From Streptomyces toyocaensis (GTDB taxonomy: Bacteria > Actinomycetota > Actinomycetes > Streptomycetales > Streptomycetaceae): a DNA stretch of 64,000 nt. Below the pieces are notes generated by a model that saw only the letters and a list, made by a program, of their open reading frames with translations, searched no databases and had not been told where the DNA came from. A program made the position numbers and the translations under genes. Below, in pieces: positions 38,777-47,733 of the stretch (the first letter of the stretch is position 1; every line of letters begins with the position of its first letter). Where the stretch lies: assembly GCF_000725125.1 (NCBI RefSeq), contig NZ_JFCB01000027.1, positions 1 through 64,000 of the forward strand, written 5' to 3'.

Positions 38777-40075
38777 ATGAGCGAACCCCCCCGCTTCGAT
38801 CGCGGTCACACCGACGACCTCATGTCCTTCCTGGCGGCCAGTCCCACGCCGTACCACGCCGTGGCGAACGCCGCCGAGCGGCTGGAGAAGGCGGGCTTCC
38901 GGCAGGTCGCGGAGACGGACGCCTGGGACGCGACGGCCGGTGGCAAGTACGTGCTGCGCGGCGGTGCGATCATCGCCTGGTACGTCCCCGAGGGCGCCCC
39001 CGCGCACGCCCCGTTCCGGATCGTCGGCGCCCACACCGACTCCCCCAACCTGCGCGTGAAGCCCCGGCCCGACAGCGGGGCGCACGGCTGGCGCCAGGTG
39101 GCCGTGGAGATCTACGGCGGTCCGCTGCTCAACTCCTGGCTCGACCGTGACCTGGGCCTGGCCGGCCGGCTGTCCCTGCGCGACGGCTCCACCCGCCTGG
39201 TCAACGTCGACCGTCCCCTGCTGCGGGTCCCCCAGCTCGCCATCCACCTGGACCGCTCGGTGAACGCCGACGGCCTCAAACTCGACAAGCAGCGGCACAC
39301 GCAGCCGGTCTGGGGCATGGGCGACGACGTCCGCGACGGCGACCTCATCGCCTTCCTGGAGGAGACCGCCGGCCTCCCGTCCGGCGAGGTCACCGGCTGG
39401 GACCTGATGGTCCACTCCGTCGAACCGCCCGCCTACCTGGGCCGCGACCGCGAACTGGTGGCGGGCCCGCGCATGGACAACCTGCTCTCCGTGCACGCCG
39501 GCACGGCGGCGCTCGCCGCCGCGGCGGGCCTGGGGTCCGGCCTCTCCTGCGTTCCCGTCCTCGCCGCCTTCGACCACGAGGAGAACGGCTCCCAGTCCGA
39601 CACCGGCGCCGACGGCCCGCTGCTCGGCGGCGTGCTGGAGCGCTCGGTGTTCGCGCGCGGCGGCTCGTACGAGGACCGGGCGCGCGCCTTCGCGGGCTCC
39701 GTCTGTCTGTCCTCCGACACCGGTCACGCCGTCCACCCCAACTACGCGGAGCGGCACGACCCGACGCACCACCCGCGCGTCGACGGCGGCCCGCTCCTGA
39801 AGGTCAACGTCAACAACCGCTACGCCACGGACGGTTCGGGCCGCTCGGTGTTCGCGGCGGCCTGCGAGAAGGCGGGCGTCCCCTTCCAGTCCTTCGTCTC
39901 CAACAACGCGATGCCGTGCGGCACCACCATCGGCCCGATCACCGCGGCCCGGCACGGCATCCGGACCGTCGACATCGGCGTGGCCATCCTGTCGATGCAC
40001 AGCGCACGCGAACTGTGCGGCGCGAACGACCCGTTCCTGCTGGCGAACGCGCTCGTCGCGTTCCTCGAGGGCTAG
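38777..40075 (+). CDS. M18-family aminopeptidase
   Basis: A 432-residue zinc aminopeptidase of the aspartyl-aminopeptidase family. Metal and catalytic positions are visible: VGAHTDSPNLRVKP (His, Asp), AGPRMDNLLSVHAG (bridging Asp), AAFDHEENGSQSDTGADG (catalytic and metal Glu pair), SSDTGHAVHPNY (Asp) and IGVAILSMHSARE (final His). It removes acidic or neutral N-terminal residues from peptides in the cytoplasm. Length matches the family. Its transcript begins just past the terminator of the preceding gene. Confidence 0.95.
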   Translation: MSEPPRFDRGHTDDLMSFLAASPTPYHAVANAAERLEKAGFRQVAETDAWDATAGGKYVLRGGAIIAWYVPEGAPAHAPFRIVGAHTDSPNLRVKPRPDSGAHGWRQVAVEIYGGPLLNSWLDRDLGLAGRLSLRDGSTRLVNVDRPLLRVPQLAIHLDRSVNADGLKLDKQRHTQPVWGMGDDVRDGDLIAFLEETAGLPSGEVTGWDLMVHSVEPPAYLGRDRELVAGPRMDNLLSVHAGTAALAAAAGLGSGLSCVPVLAAFDHEENGSQSDTGADGPLLGGVLERSVFARGGSYEDRARAFAGSVCLSSDTGHAVHPNYAERHDPTHHPRVDGGPLLKVNVNNRYATDGSGRSVFAAACEKAGVPFQSFVSNNAMPCGTTIGPITAARHGIRTVDIGVAILSMHSARELCGANDPFLLANALVAFLEG

Positions 40076-40158
40076 TCGCCCCGTACAAGGTCGTCGCGCC
40101 GTCCGGGGCCGGCCCGTGAGGAAGGGGCCGGCCCCGGTGGGACCGCCGGGGCCGGTAC

Positions 40159-42120
40159 TCAGCGCCTCCACCAGGCGGCGCTCGCGTCCCGGAGGGTGTT
40201 GGTGCCGCAGTGCACCTCACCCATGCCGAGGTGGTACGTGTACCAGTCGTCGACGGAGGACACCTTCAGCCCGGCCCGCCGGTACGCGGCGTTCACCGCC
40301 TCGGTGAAGATGTCCTTGCCGCCCACGACCGGGCCCCACTGGCGGGGCGCCAGGTAACGGTCCCGGCCCAGGAGCACACCGTTCACCGCGCCCGGGACGT
40401 AGGCGCTGGTCATCACCGTCTCCGGGGCAGCCGTACCGCCCGGAGAGCCCGCGCCGTCCCGCGCCGTCCACTTCTGCTGGCCGCGTTCCCGCAGCGCGTC
40501 GACCAGCGGGGCCCTGCCGCCCAGCCGCGTCAGACGCGGGACGGGGACCTCGTCCCCGCCCTCGGCCGCCATCTCCGACTCGCGCGTGTACAGGGCGGGC
40601 ACACGGACGATCTCGGCGTCGGTGACGCCCGTCTCCCGCTTGAGGATCTCCAGGTTGGCCGCGATCCGCCGTGCCGCCGTCTCGTTGTCGGCGATCAGGT
40701 TCCGGGAGGCGAGCGCCTTGTCGATGGTCTCCTTGGGCGCCGGCTGTCCGGCGAGACCCGGGACGGAGAACATCTTCGTGCCGCCGTGCCCGGCCCGCTG
40801 TGCGGTCCGCAGCAGCTCGAGCCCGCCCCGCGGGTCGGCGACCCCGACGCGCCAGCCGCGCGGGGTGTCGGCGGGAAGGAACTGCACGAACTCGTCGACG
40901 TGGCCGACACCCAGCCAGGAGGTGTCCAGCAGCAACGGATCCTGCAGGCCCTGCGACGCGAGCAGCGTCCGTACGGCCTTCGACGGCTTCTCCCCGCTGT
41001 CCTTGCGCCAGCCCTGGATGACGCGCCCGGCCGGGTAGGAACGGCCACCGTGCGCGTAGGGCGGAATGGTCTCCAGATTGCCCATGGAGTTGAGCGTCCA
41101 GTCCTCCGGGGCGGACCGGTCGAAGGCCTGCACGACGCCCACGTTCCGGCCGCGGACCTTCTCGAACAGCTCACGGCCCGCCTCGCGGTCCGGCTGGGCC
41201 GAGCGCAGCATCACCCGCATCACCTGCCGGCGGCCGTCCGTCCCGGTCATGCTGACGTAGGCCGGTTCCACGAAGTCCTGCGCCCAGGGGTCGCCGTACG
41301 TGTCGAAGGTGATCAGCGGCCGGTCGATCCCGGCCCTCCTCACCTCCTTGCCCAGTTCCTCGACGAACTTCTGCTGCAGCCGCTCCCACTGCCCCTTGCC
41401 GGGCACCTTCGTCACCATGACCTGCTGGGTGCGCTACAGGTGATGATGCGTCAGCAACGGGGCGACCCGCAGCGTCACCTCGTCGGAGGTGGTGCGGCCG
41501 CCGGCCGTCACGGTCAGGCGGATCACCGTCCGTCCGTTCCACTTCCTCGCGTCGCGGATCACATCGGTGGCCTCGACGCCGAACTCCACGCCCGCGCGCA
41601 GCTCCCCGGGCGTCAGCCGGGTCCGCGAGGTGACCGGCTCCCACGCCTTGCCGCGCTTGAGGAAGACATGCGTGTACCGGGCGCCGGCGGTGATCTTCAC
41701 GCTGCCCCTGGACCCGGCCGGCGCCTTCGCCATGGGAACGGAGCGGATTCTCGCCAGGTCGGCGGCGTCGGCGCTGCCGTTGACCTTGCTGTCGGAGGCG
41801 TCGTTGCAGGCGGCCAGTTCGGCGTCGGACAGCCGCTTGCCGCCCGGGCCGGTGGTCCGGCAGCGCCGGGTGTCGTCGTCGATGTTCGGCAGCGTCACCG
41901 CTCCGCGGCCGGTGGACCAGGAGTCCTCGCCCGCCTTGTCCGTGCCGCCGGAGACGTCGACGCGGCCGTCACGGTTCACGTCGGCCCGCAGGTCGGCGTG
42001 GGCGGAGCCGCTCGCGGCATGGGCGGGGGGCATCGGTGTCGCGCATACGGCTCCCGTCGCGACGAGCGCGACGATCACCGGGCCCGCGGGGTTCCTGCGT
42101 ATACCCGTACGTGTTCGCAC
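40159..42120 (-). pseudogene. Protein-arginine deiminase gene interrupted by an in-frame TAG
   Basis: A single 653-codon frame from GTG 42120 (GGAGGG eight bases upstream) to 40159 is broken only by TAG at 41436-41434, codon 229. The upstream part has a signal peptide (PPAHAA near 36), an EF-hand-like DVNRDGRVD (47-55) and an Ig-like segment ending PLLTHHHL. After TAG comes RTQQVMVTKVPGKGQWERL, then the full catalytic domain: DTYGDPWAQDFVE, GHVDEF with its His/Asp, and GEVHCGTN with the nucleophile Cys. The secreted enzyme would convert peptidyl-arginine to citrulline. CAG to TAG is the likely change, so the gene is probably dead, unless amber readthrough or a restart at ATG 41418 occurs. Confidence 0.85.
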
Positions 42121-42415
42121 GGCGCATCCCTCCTCAGGTGGGGGGTGGTGGTGTCGCCGTGCAAGAGGAGGATGACGGTCCGGGCGTTCCCGGTGGGTCC
42201 GTGGCATACGCCGTGGAACCGTACGAGACTGACGAAACGTCGGTTCCCAGCCACGTCCGCCGCGGCGCCCGACGTGCAGGTTCCGTGCCGTGCGCGCCCC
42301 GGACCCCGCCGCCCCCACAGGGCCGGACTGCCCATCAACTGGCCGACGGCGCATGGGAGCCGATGGTCCGGGTACTCGGGTCACACCGGAGACACCGGAC
42401 AGGGAGGCGACACTC

Positions 42416-42670
42416 ATGGGCCTCGGCGGATGCATCATCCTCATCGCCGTGGGAGCAATCCTCACGTTCGCGACCGACTGGGACATGCAGGGTGTCAACC
42501 TTGACCTGGTCGGCGTCATTTTCATGATCGTCGGACTGATCGGGGTCGCGACGTTCAGCAGCATCGCCCGGCGTCGGCGGGTCGTCGTACCACCCGCCAC
42601 CCCGGTCGTCGACGACACCCGGCCCCCGCATCACACCCGTGACGGCTACAGCGACGGGTACGGGGTCTGA
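42416..42670 (+). CDS. DUF6458-family small membrane protein
   Basis: An 84-residue protein with AGGGAGG ahead of ATG 42416. Two transmembrane segments, GLGGCIILIAVGAILTFATD and LDLVGVIFMIVGLIGVATF, are joined by the short WDMQGVN loop, which is the DUF6458 pattern. A basic and Pro-rich tail follows. The family is widespread in actinomycetes with no known role. It is monocistronic. Confidence 0.8.
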   Translation: MGLGGCIILIAVGAILTFATDWDMQGVNLDLVGVIFMIVGLIGVATFSSIARRRRVVVPPATPVVDDTRPPHHTRDGYSDGYGV

Positions 42671-43146
42671 CCGGGCCACCTCCGACGCGGAGACGTGCGG
42701 CACCCCTGGCGGGGCAGCGTGGCCGAGGGCGAGGGCGCGGGAGAGTTCGTCTCCCGCACCCTCGCCGCCGGGTACCGGCCCACCGCGTGGAGGACGGTGC
42801 CGGCGGGCCGGTACCCGGGGCGCGCCCGTCAGCCGAGCGCGTGCCCCGTCGTCGCGTCCACGTGGTCCGGCACCTCGTCGTGGCGGTCGCCGACGGTGAG
42901 GTGCCGGTGGGCTCAAAGAGCAGGATCGCGGTGGGGACCGGGGCGCCACTCGCCTGGCTCACCGCGGAGCGGGTGCGCCGGGGTGCCGGCTCATCGAGCG
43001 GGGGAGGAACGGCTGGACGTGGTGGCGGCGCGCAGCGGCCCGGGTACGGCGGCGAACCTGCGGGCGCGACGGAAGCGGGAGACCGAGCTCAGCCCATCGG
43101 CGTACCCGCGGCGTTTCGGAACGCGCGGCGGGGAAGCCCTCGTGTC
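42671..43146. other. Gene-free region, possible decayed coding sequence
   Basis: This 476-base stretch has no convincing start or complete gene. One forward frame reads GSVAEGEGAGEFVSRTLAAG and another reads VPVGSKSRIAVGTGAPLAWL; both look protein-like but neither continues, so it may be the remains of a gene. I recognise no family. Confidence 0.3.
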
Positions 43147-43641
43147 ATGAGATTTCTTGTGCGGGACCGGATTCTCGGCATCGGGGACGACTACTGGATC
43201 GAGGACGACCGGGGCAACAAGGTCTTCCTCGTCGACGGCAAGGCCCTGCGGCTGCGGGACACCTTCGAGCTGAAGGACGCCGAGGGACGGGTGCTCGTCG
43301 ACATCCGCCGGAAGATGTTCGCCCTGCGGGACACGATGGTGATCGAACGGGGCGGCGAGCCGCTCGCCACCGTCCGGCGCAAGCGGCTGTCGCTGCTGCG
43401 CAACCACTACCGGGTGACCCTGGCCGACGGCAGCACCGAGCTCGACGTCAGCGGCCGCGTCCTCGACCGTGAGTTCGCCGTCGAGTACGACGGCGAGCTG
43501 CTCGCCGTGGTCTCACGGCGGTGGCTGCACGTCCGGGAGACGTACGGCGTCGACGTCGTGCGCGAGGACGCGGACCCGGCGCTGCTGATCGCGGTGGCCG
43601 TGTGCGTGATCAATCTGGCGGAGAAGGAGCGGGAGGACTGA
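43147..43641 (+). CDS. LURP-one-related family protein
   Basis: A 164-residue protein that is one LURP-one/tubby-like beta-barrel. It opens MRFLVRDRILGIGDDYWIED, followed by paired strands DRGNKVFLVDGKALRLRDTF, LKDAEGRVLVDIRRKMFALR, TVRRKRLSLLRNHYRVTLAD and DREFAVEYDGELLAVVSRRW. It ends with the helix PALLIAVAVCVINLAEKE, equivalent to the buried helix of tubby/scramblase-like folds. In plants these relate to defence; in Streptomyces the role is unknown. It converges with the nitrilase gene 21 bases away. Confidence 0.9.
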   Translation: MRFLVRDRILGIGDDYWIEDDRGNKVFLVDGKALRLRDTFELKDAEGRVLVDIRRKMFALRDTMVIERGGEPLATVRRKRLSLLRNHYRVTLADGSTELDVSGRVLDREFAVEYDGELLAVVSRRWLHVRETYGVDVVREDADPALLIAVAVCVINLAEKERED

Positions 43642-43662
43642 GGGGACCCGCGGGCGCCCGCG

Positions 43663-44457
43663 TCAGCGGCGGGGACGGTCCAGACCCAGGACACGGTCCT
43701 TCAGGGCGGGGAAGCGTTCGCGGGTGCCCGCGACCGCCGCCGGGTCGAAGTCGACCGTGAGGGCCTCCTCGCCGGGGCCCGCCTCGGCCAGGACCCCGCC
43801 CCAGGGATCCACCACGATCGAGTGACCCGCCTGCGGAACCCCCGCGTGCGTCCCGGCCGTTCCGCACGCGAGGACGAAGGCCTGGTTCTCCACCGCCCGT
43901 GCCCGGGCCAGCAGCGTCCAGTGGTCCCGGCGCCGCTCCGGCCAGCCCGCCGGGACGACGAAGGTCTCGGCACCGGCGTCGACGAGACCGCGGAACAGTT
44001 CGGGGAAACGGAGGTCGTAACAGGTGGCCACGCCGACCACGGTGTGCGGCAGGCGGACCGTCACCAGTGCGTCGCCGGCCCCCATCAGCACGGCCTCGCC
44101 CTTGTCGAAGCCGAAGCGGTGGATCTTCCGGTAGGCGGCGGCCAGATCGCCGGAGGGGGAGAAGACGAGCGAGGTGTTGTAGAGCGCTCCCTCGGGGTCG
44201 CGTTCGGGAATCGAGCCGGCGTGCAGCCACACGCCCGCGTCGCTCGCGGCCTTGGCCATCGCCTCGAAGGTCGGCCCTTCGAGCGGCTCCGCCAGGCCGG
44301 CGAACTCCTCGTAGGCGAACGCGCCCGTGGTCCAGAGCTCCGGCAGCACGACGAGATCGGCACCGGCCTGATCCCGCACCATCCCGGCGACCCTGCGCCG
44401 ACGCGATTCGGCCGGTTCGTCCTCGTTCACGGCGACTTGGAGCAAGGAAGCGCGCAC
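43663..44457 (-). CDS. Carbon-nitrogen hydrolase (nitrilase superfamily, omega-amidase-like)
   Basis: A 264-residue protein with the nitrilase catalytic set: Glu in VVLPELWTTGAF, Lys in YRKIHRFGFDKGE and the nucleophile Cys in VATCYDLRFPELF. The length and the lack of extra domains match the Nit2/omega-amidase branch, which hydrolyses short-chain amides such as alpha-ketoglutaramate. GTG 44457 gives the usual N-terminus VRASLLQVAVN; longer in-frame starts reach 44601 but do not fit the family. It is divergent from a mycothiol-dependent enzyme gene. Exact substrate unknown. Confidence 0.9.
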   Translation of the reverse strand: MRASLLQVAVNEDEPAESRRRRVAGMVRDQAGADLVVLPELWTTGAFAYEEFAGLAEPLEGPTFEAMAKAASDAGVWLHAGSIPERDPEGALYNTSLVFSPSGDLAAAYRKIHRFGFDKGEAVLMGAGDALVTVRLPHTVVGVATCYDLRFPELFRGLVDAGAETFVVPAGWPERRRDHWTLLARARAVENQAFVLACGTAGTHAGVPQAGHSIVVDPWGGVLAEAGPGEEALTVDFDPAAVAGTRERFPALKDRVLGLDRPRR

Positions 44458-44639
44458 ACTACCACCGTCCTGGCATTCGACCCGCGCACACGGGCCTACG
44501 ATCGTCACACGAAAGCACTGCCGGGGTGCCTCGGAGCAGCGTAACTTAGCGACCCGAGACACCCGTGAAGCGCAGCCACCGCCCACTGGCACCGCCGCCA
44601 CAACCTGCCCGTGTACCGACCGCCGAGGGGTCCCGTTCC

Positions 44640-45464
44640 GTGAGCCTGCATCCCGCCCTCCAGCCCTACGCCGACGCCTGGACCCACTCCATCGAGGCGA
44701 TATCCGAGCTGGTGCAGCCGCTCCCGGAGGCCGACTGGAACCGGCGGACGCCGTGCCCGGGCTGGTCGGTCCGCGACATCGTCTCGCACGTCATCGGCCT
44801 GGACTCCGAGATGTACGGCGACCCGCGCCCCATCCACACCCTGCCGCGCGACCTGTTCCACGTCACCAACGACCACCAGCGGTACATGGAGATGCAGGTG
44901 GACGTGCGCCGCCACCACACGGCGCCCGAGATGACCTCCGAGCTGGAGCTCACGATCATCCGCCGGAACCGCCAGCTGCGGAACGAGTCGCGCGACCCCG
45001 GCACCAAGGTGCGCGGCCCGCTGGGTACGGAACTGACACTGGAGGAGTCCATGCGCCGGCACGCCTTCGACGTGTGGGCGCACGAGCAGGACCTGCGCGC
45101 GGCCCTCGGCCGGCCCGGCAACCTGGACTCCCCCGGCGCGCACGTCGCCCGGGACGTACTGCTCGCCGAGCTGCCGCGCGTGGTGGCCGAGCGGGCGCAG
45201 GCGCCGCGCAGCTCGGCCGTCGTCATCGACGTCCACGGCCCGGTGGAGTTCCTGCGCACGATCCGCGTCGACATCCAGGGCCGCGGCACCCTGGAGACCG
45301 CGCCGGCCCTGGGCCCCGCGGCCGCCCTCGTCCTCGACTGGGAGACCTACGTCCGCCTGGCCTGCGGCCGCGTGACCCCGGGGGCGGTGGCGGACAGGGT
45401 GAAGACGGAGGGCGACCTGGACCTCGCGGCGGCGATCCTCCGCCACTTCGCCGTGACGCCCTGA
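44640..45464 (+). CDS. Maleylpyruvate isomerase/DinB-like mycothiol-dependent family protein
   Basis: A 274-residue protein. The N-terminal four-helix DinB-like bundle has the family phrase RRTPCPGWSVRDIVSHVIGL (about 45-65), whose His belongs to the metal triad, and later MRRHAFDVWAHEQDLRAALG. The C-terminal alpha/beta domain (about 180-270) is the SCP2-like MDMPI_C part. Known members are mycothiol-dependent isomerases or transferases; most Streptomyces copies are uncharacterised. GTG 44640 has GAGGGG nine bases upstream; a longer form from 44565 is less likely. Confidence 0.85.
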   Translation: MSLHPALQPYADAWTHSIEAISELVQPLPEADWNRRTPCPGWSVRDIVSHVIGLDSEMYGDPRPIHTLPRDLFHVTNDHQRYMEMQVDVRRHHTAPEMTSELELTIIRRNRQLRNESRDPGTKVRGPLGTELTLEESMRRHAFDVWAHEQDLRAALGRPGNLDSPGAHVARDVLLAELPRVVAERAQAPRSSAVVIDVHGPVEFLRTIRVDIQGRGTLETAPALGPAAALVLDWETYVRLACGRVTPGAVADRVKTEGDLDLAAAILRHFAVTP

Positions 45465-45575
45465 GCCGCGTGCCCGCGGGGCGGCGCCGGGCTTGGGAAG
45501 AGCGCGCCGGGGCTGCCGCTCGGGGGGAAGCGCCCCTGCGGACGCCGGCCCGCACCTCCCGCCCCGCGGCGGGCC

Positions 45576-46886
45576 CTACGCGGGCACGTGCACGGACGTC
45601 ACCCGGCTCGCCACCAACCGCTCCCGCTCGGCCCGCGCCGCCCGCCCGCGCAACCGCAGGATCTGCGTGACACCCAGCGCCTGCACCACGAACACGGACG
45701 AGAACGCGACGCCGTAGTCGTCACCGGTCGCGTCCAGCAGCACCCCGATCGCGAACAGCGTGGTCATGGAGGCGACGAACCCGCCCATGTTCGTGATCCC
45801 CGACGCCGTCCCCTGCCGCTCCGGCGGGTTCGCCGGCCGCGCGAAGTCGAACCCGAGCATCGAGGCGGGCCCGCAGGCCCCCAGCACCGCGCACAGCACC
45901 GCGAGCAGCCACATCGGTGCCGTGTCCGCCGGCCAGAGCAGCGTCGCCGCCCAGAGCAGCGCGGTGGCACCGACCGTGCCCAGTGCCAGCGGCAGCCGCG
46001 CCCCGTGGTGCCGGGCGACGACCTGGCCGTAGACGAGCCCGACGGCCATGTTGGAGAGCACGACGAGCGTCAGCAGCTCACCGGCGGCCGCCCGGGACAG
46101 CCCCTGTGCCTCGACGAGGAACGGCATGCCCCACAGCAGCAGGAAGACCATCGCCGGGAACTGCGTCGTGAAGTGCACCCACAGCCCGAGCCGCGTCCCC
46201 GGCTCCCGCCAGGACGCGGCGATCTGCCGGCGTGCGTAGGCGGGGCCCCGGTGCGGGACCGGCTCCGGTGCGTGGCCCTCGGGGTGGTCCTCGAGGAAGA
46301 GCACCAGCAGCACGAACACCACGGCCCCGGCGAGCGCGCTGCCCGCGAACGCGGCCGTCCACCCGATGCCGTGCAGCAGCCGGGACAGGACCAGCGTGGA
46401 GACGAGGTTGCCCGCCATGCCGACCAGCCCGGCCATCTGCGCGACCATCGGCCCGCGCCGCGCCGGGAACCACCGGGTGCCCAGCCGCAGCACGCTGATG
46501 AACGTCATCGCGTCCCCGCAGCCGAGCAGCGCCCGCGAGGCGAGCGCCATGCCGTACGACGGGGAGAACGCGAAGCCGAGCTGCCCGGCCGTGAACAGCA
46601 CGACGCCGATGCCCAGCACCCTCTTGGTGCCGAGCCGGTCGACCAGCAGCCCGACGGGTATCTGCATGCCCGCGTAGACCAGCAGCTGAAGGATGGAGAA
46701 CGTGGACAGGGCGGAGGCGTTGACACCGAACCGGTCGGCGGCGTCGAGGCCGGCCACACCCAGGGACGTGCGGAAGATGACGGCGACGAAGTAGACGGAG
46801 ACGCCGATCCCCCAGACGGCGAGGGCACGCCGTCCGACGGGCGGCTCCGCGCACGGGACGCCGGAACCCTGCCGGGCGGTGCTCAT
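45576..46886 (-). CDS. MFS transporter, operon partner of a GntR regulator
   Basis: A 436-residue major facilitator with about 12 transmembrane helices. The first helix is WGIGVSVYFVAVIFRTSLGV, and the helix 2-3 loop GLLVDRLGTKRVLGIG is the MFS signature. A cytoplasmic loop of about 35 residues separates the halves. It resembles anion/organic acid transporters (GudP/ExuT-like). Its ATG overlaps the regulator stop in an ATGA, so translation is coupled and the regulator probably controls its own transport gene. Substrate unknown. Confidence 0.9.
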   Translation of the reverse strand: MSTARQGSGVPCAEPPVGRRALAVWGIGVSVYFVAVIFRTSLGVAGLDAADRFGVNASALSTFSILQLLVYAGMQIPVGLLVDRLGTKRVLGIGVVLFTAGQLGFAFSPSYGMALASRALLGCGDAMTFISVLRLGTRWFPARRGPMVAQMAGLVGMAGNLVSTLVLSRLLHGIGWTAAFAGSALAGAVVFVLLVLFLEDHPEGHAPEPVPHRGPAYARRQIAASWREPGTRLGLWVHFTTQFPAMVFLLLWGMPFLVEAQGLSRAAAGELLTLVVLSNMAVGLVYGQVVARHHGARLPLALGTVGATALLWAATLLWPADTAPMWLLAVLCAVLGACGPASMLGFDFARPANPPERQGTASGITNMGGFVASMTTLFAIGVLLDATGDDYGVAFSSVFVVQALGVTQILRLRGRAARAERERLVASRVTSVHVPA

Positions 46887-47536
46887 CGCACCTCACCCCT
46901 GGCCAGGTGGGAGAACCAGCCGACATGCCGGTGGACCATCTCGACGGCCGCCTCGGCGTCCCCCGAGCGCAGGGCCCGGAGGATCTCCTCGTGCTCGGCG
47001 AGCGTCTTGGCGATGCGGTCGGGGTGGGAGTGCATCACCGCGACGCCCATGCGCAACTGGCGGTCGCGGAGCTGGTCGTAGAGGCGGGAGAGGATCTCGT
47101 TGCCGCCACTGCGGACGATCTCGGCGTGGAAGCACCGGTCGGTGACGGACGCGGCGGCGAAGTCACCGGCGGCGGCCTGCTCCTTCTGCCGGGCGAGCAG
47201 CTGCTCCAGACGCTCGATCAGACCGGGCGGCGCGGGTACGGCCTTGCGCGCGGCGTGCTCCTCGACGAGCAGCCGGGTCTCCACCACGTCGGCGATCTCC
47301 TGCGCGGACACCGGCAGGACCAGGGCGCCCTTCTTCGGGTAGAGCTTGATCAGCCCCTCGGCCTCCAGGCGCAGCAGCGCCTCGCGCACGGGGGTCCGCG
47401 AGACACCCACGGCCTCGGCCAGCTCCCCCTCCGTGAGCAGCGTGCCGCCCTCGAAACGGCGTTCGAGTACGCCCTGTTTGACGTGGGTGTAGACGCGGTC
47501 GGCTGCGGGGGGTTGCCTCACGGCGGCCAGGCTCAT
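46883..47536 (-). CDS. GntR-family regulator, FadR subfamily
   Basis: A 217-residue protein. The N-terminal winged HTH (about 12-75) reads DRVYTHVKQGVLERRFEGGT, then ELAEAVGVSRTPVREALLRL and GLIKLYPKKGALV. The C-terminal all-helical FCD domain keeps metal-type His positions in DRCFHAEIV and LAEHEEILRAL, with HRHVGWF near the end. FCD regulators bind organic acids or sugar acids. It is the first gene of a two-gene operon with the MFS transporter. A short palindrome upstream is a candidate operator. Confidence 0.92.
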   Translation of the reverse strand: MSLAAVRQPPAADRVYTHVKQGVLERRFEGGTLLTEGELAEAVGVSRTPVREALLRLEAEGLIKLYPKKGALVLPVSAQEIADVVETRLLVEEHAARKAVPAPPGLIERLEQLLARQKEQAAAGDFAAASVTDRCFHAEIVRSGGNEILSRLYDQLRDRQLRMGVAVMHSHPDRIAKTLAEHEEILRALRSGDAEAAVEMVHRHVGWFSHLARGEVR

Positions 47537-47549
47537 GCCGACACGATAG

Positions 47550-47562
47550 ATACAACGCGTAT
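47550..47562. promoter_or_regulatory. Candidate GntR operator
   Basis: ATACAACGCGTAT has inverted ATAC/GTAT arms around five bases, located 14 bases upstream of the gntR start. Confidence 0.4.
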
Positions 47563-47733
47563 GCGTGGAACTTCATGTCCACGATGCGGACTCGGCCCGC
47601 CCCCAGGGGAGTCGTCCCGCGACGAGCACAACCATCCGCCGCCGGCAGGAGTCGGACTTGTGCGGCCCCGTTGTCGGCCGCACCACAACTCTGCCGCACC
47701 ACTGGGGCATTCAACTCAATCGGGGTACTTGAC

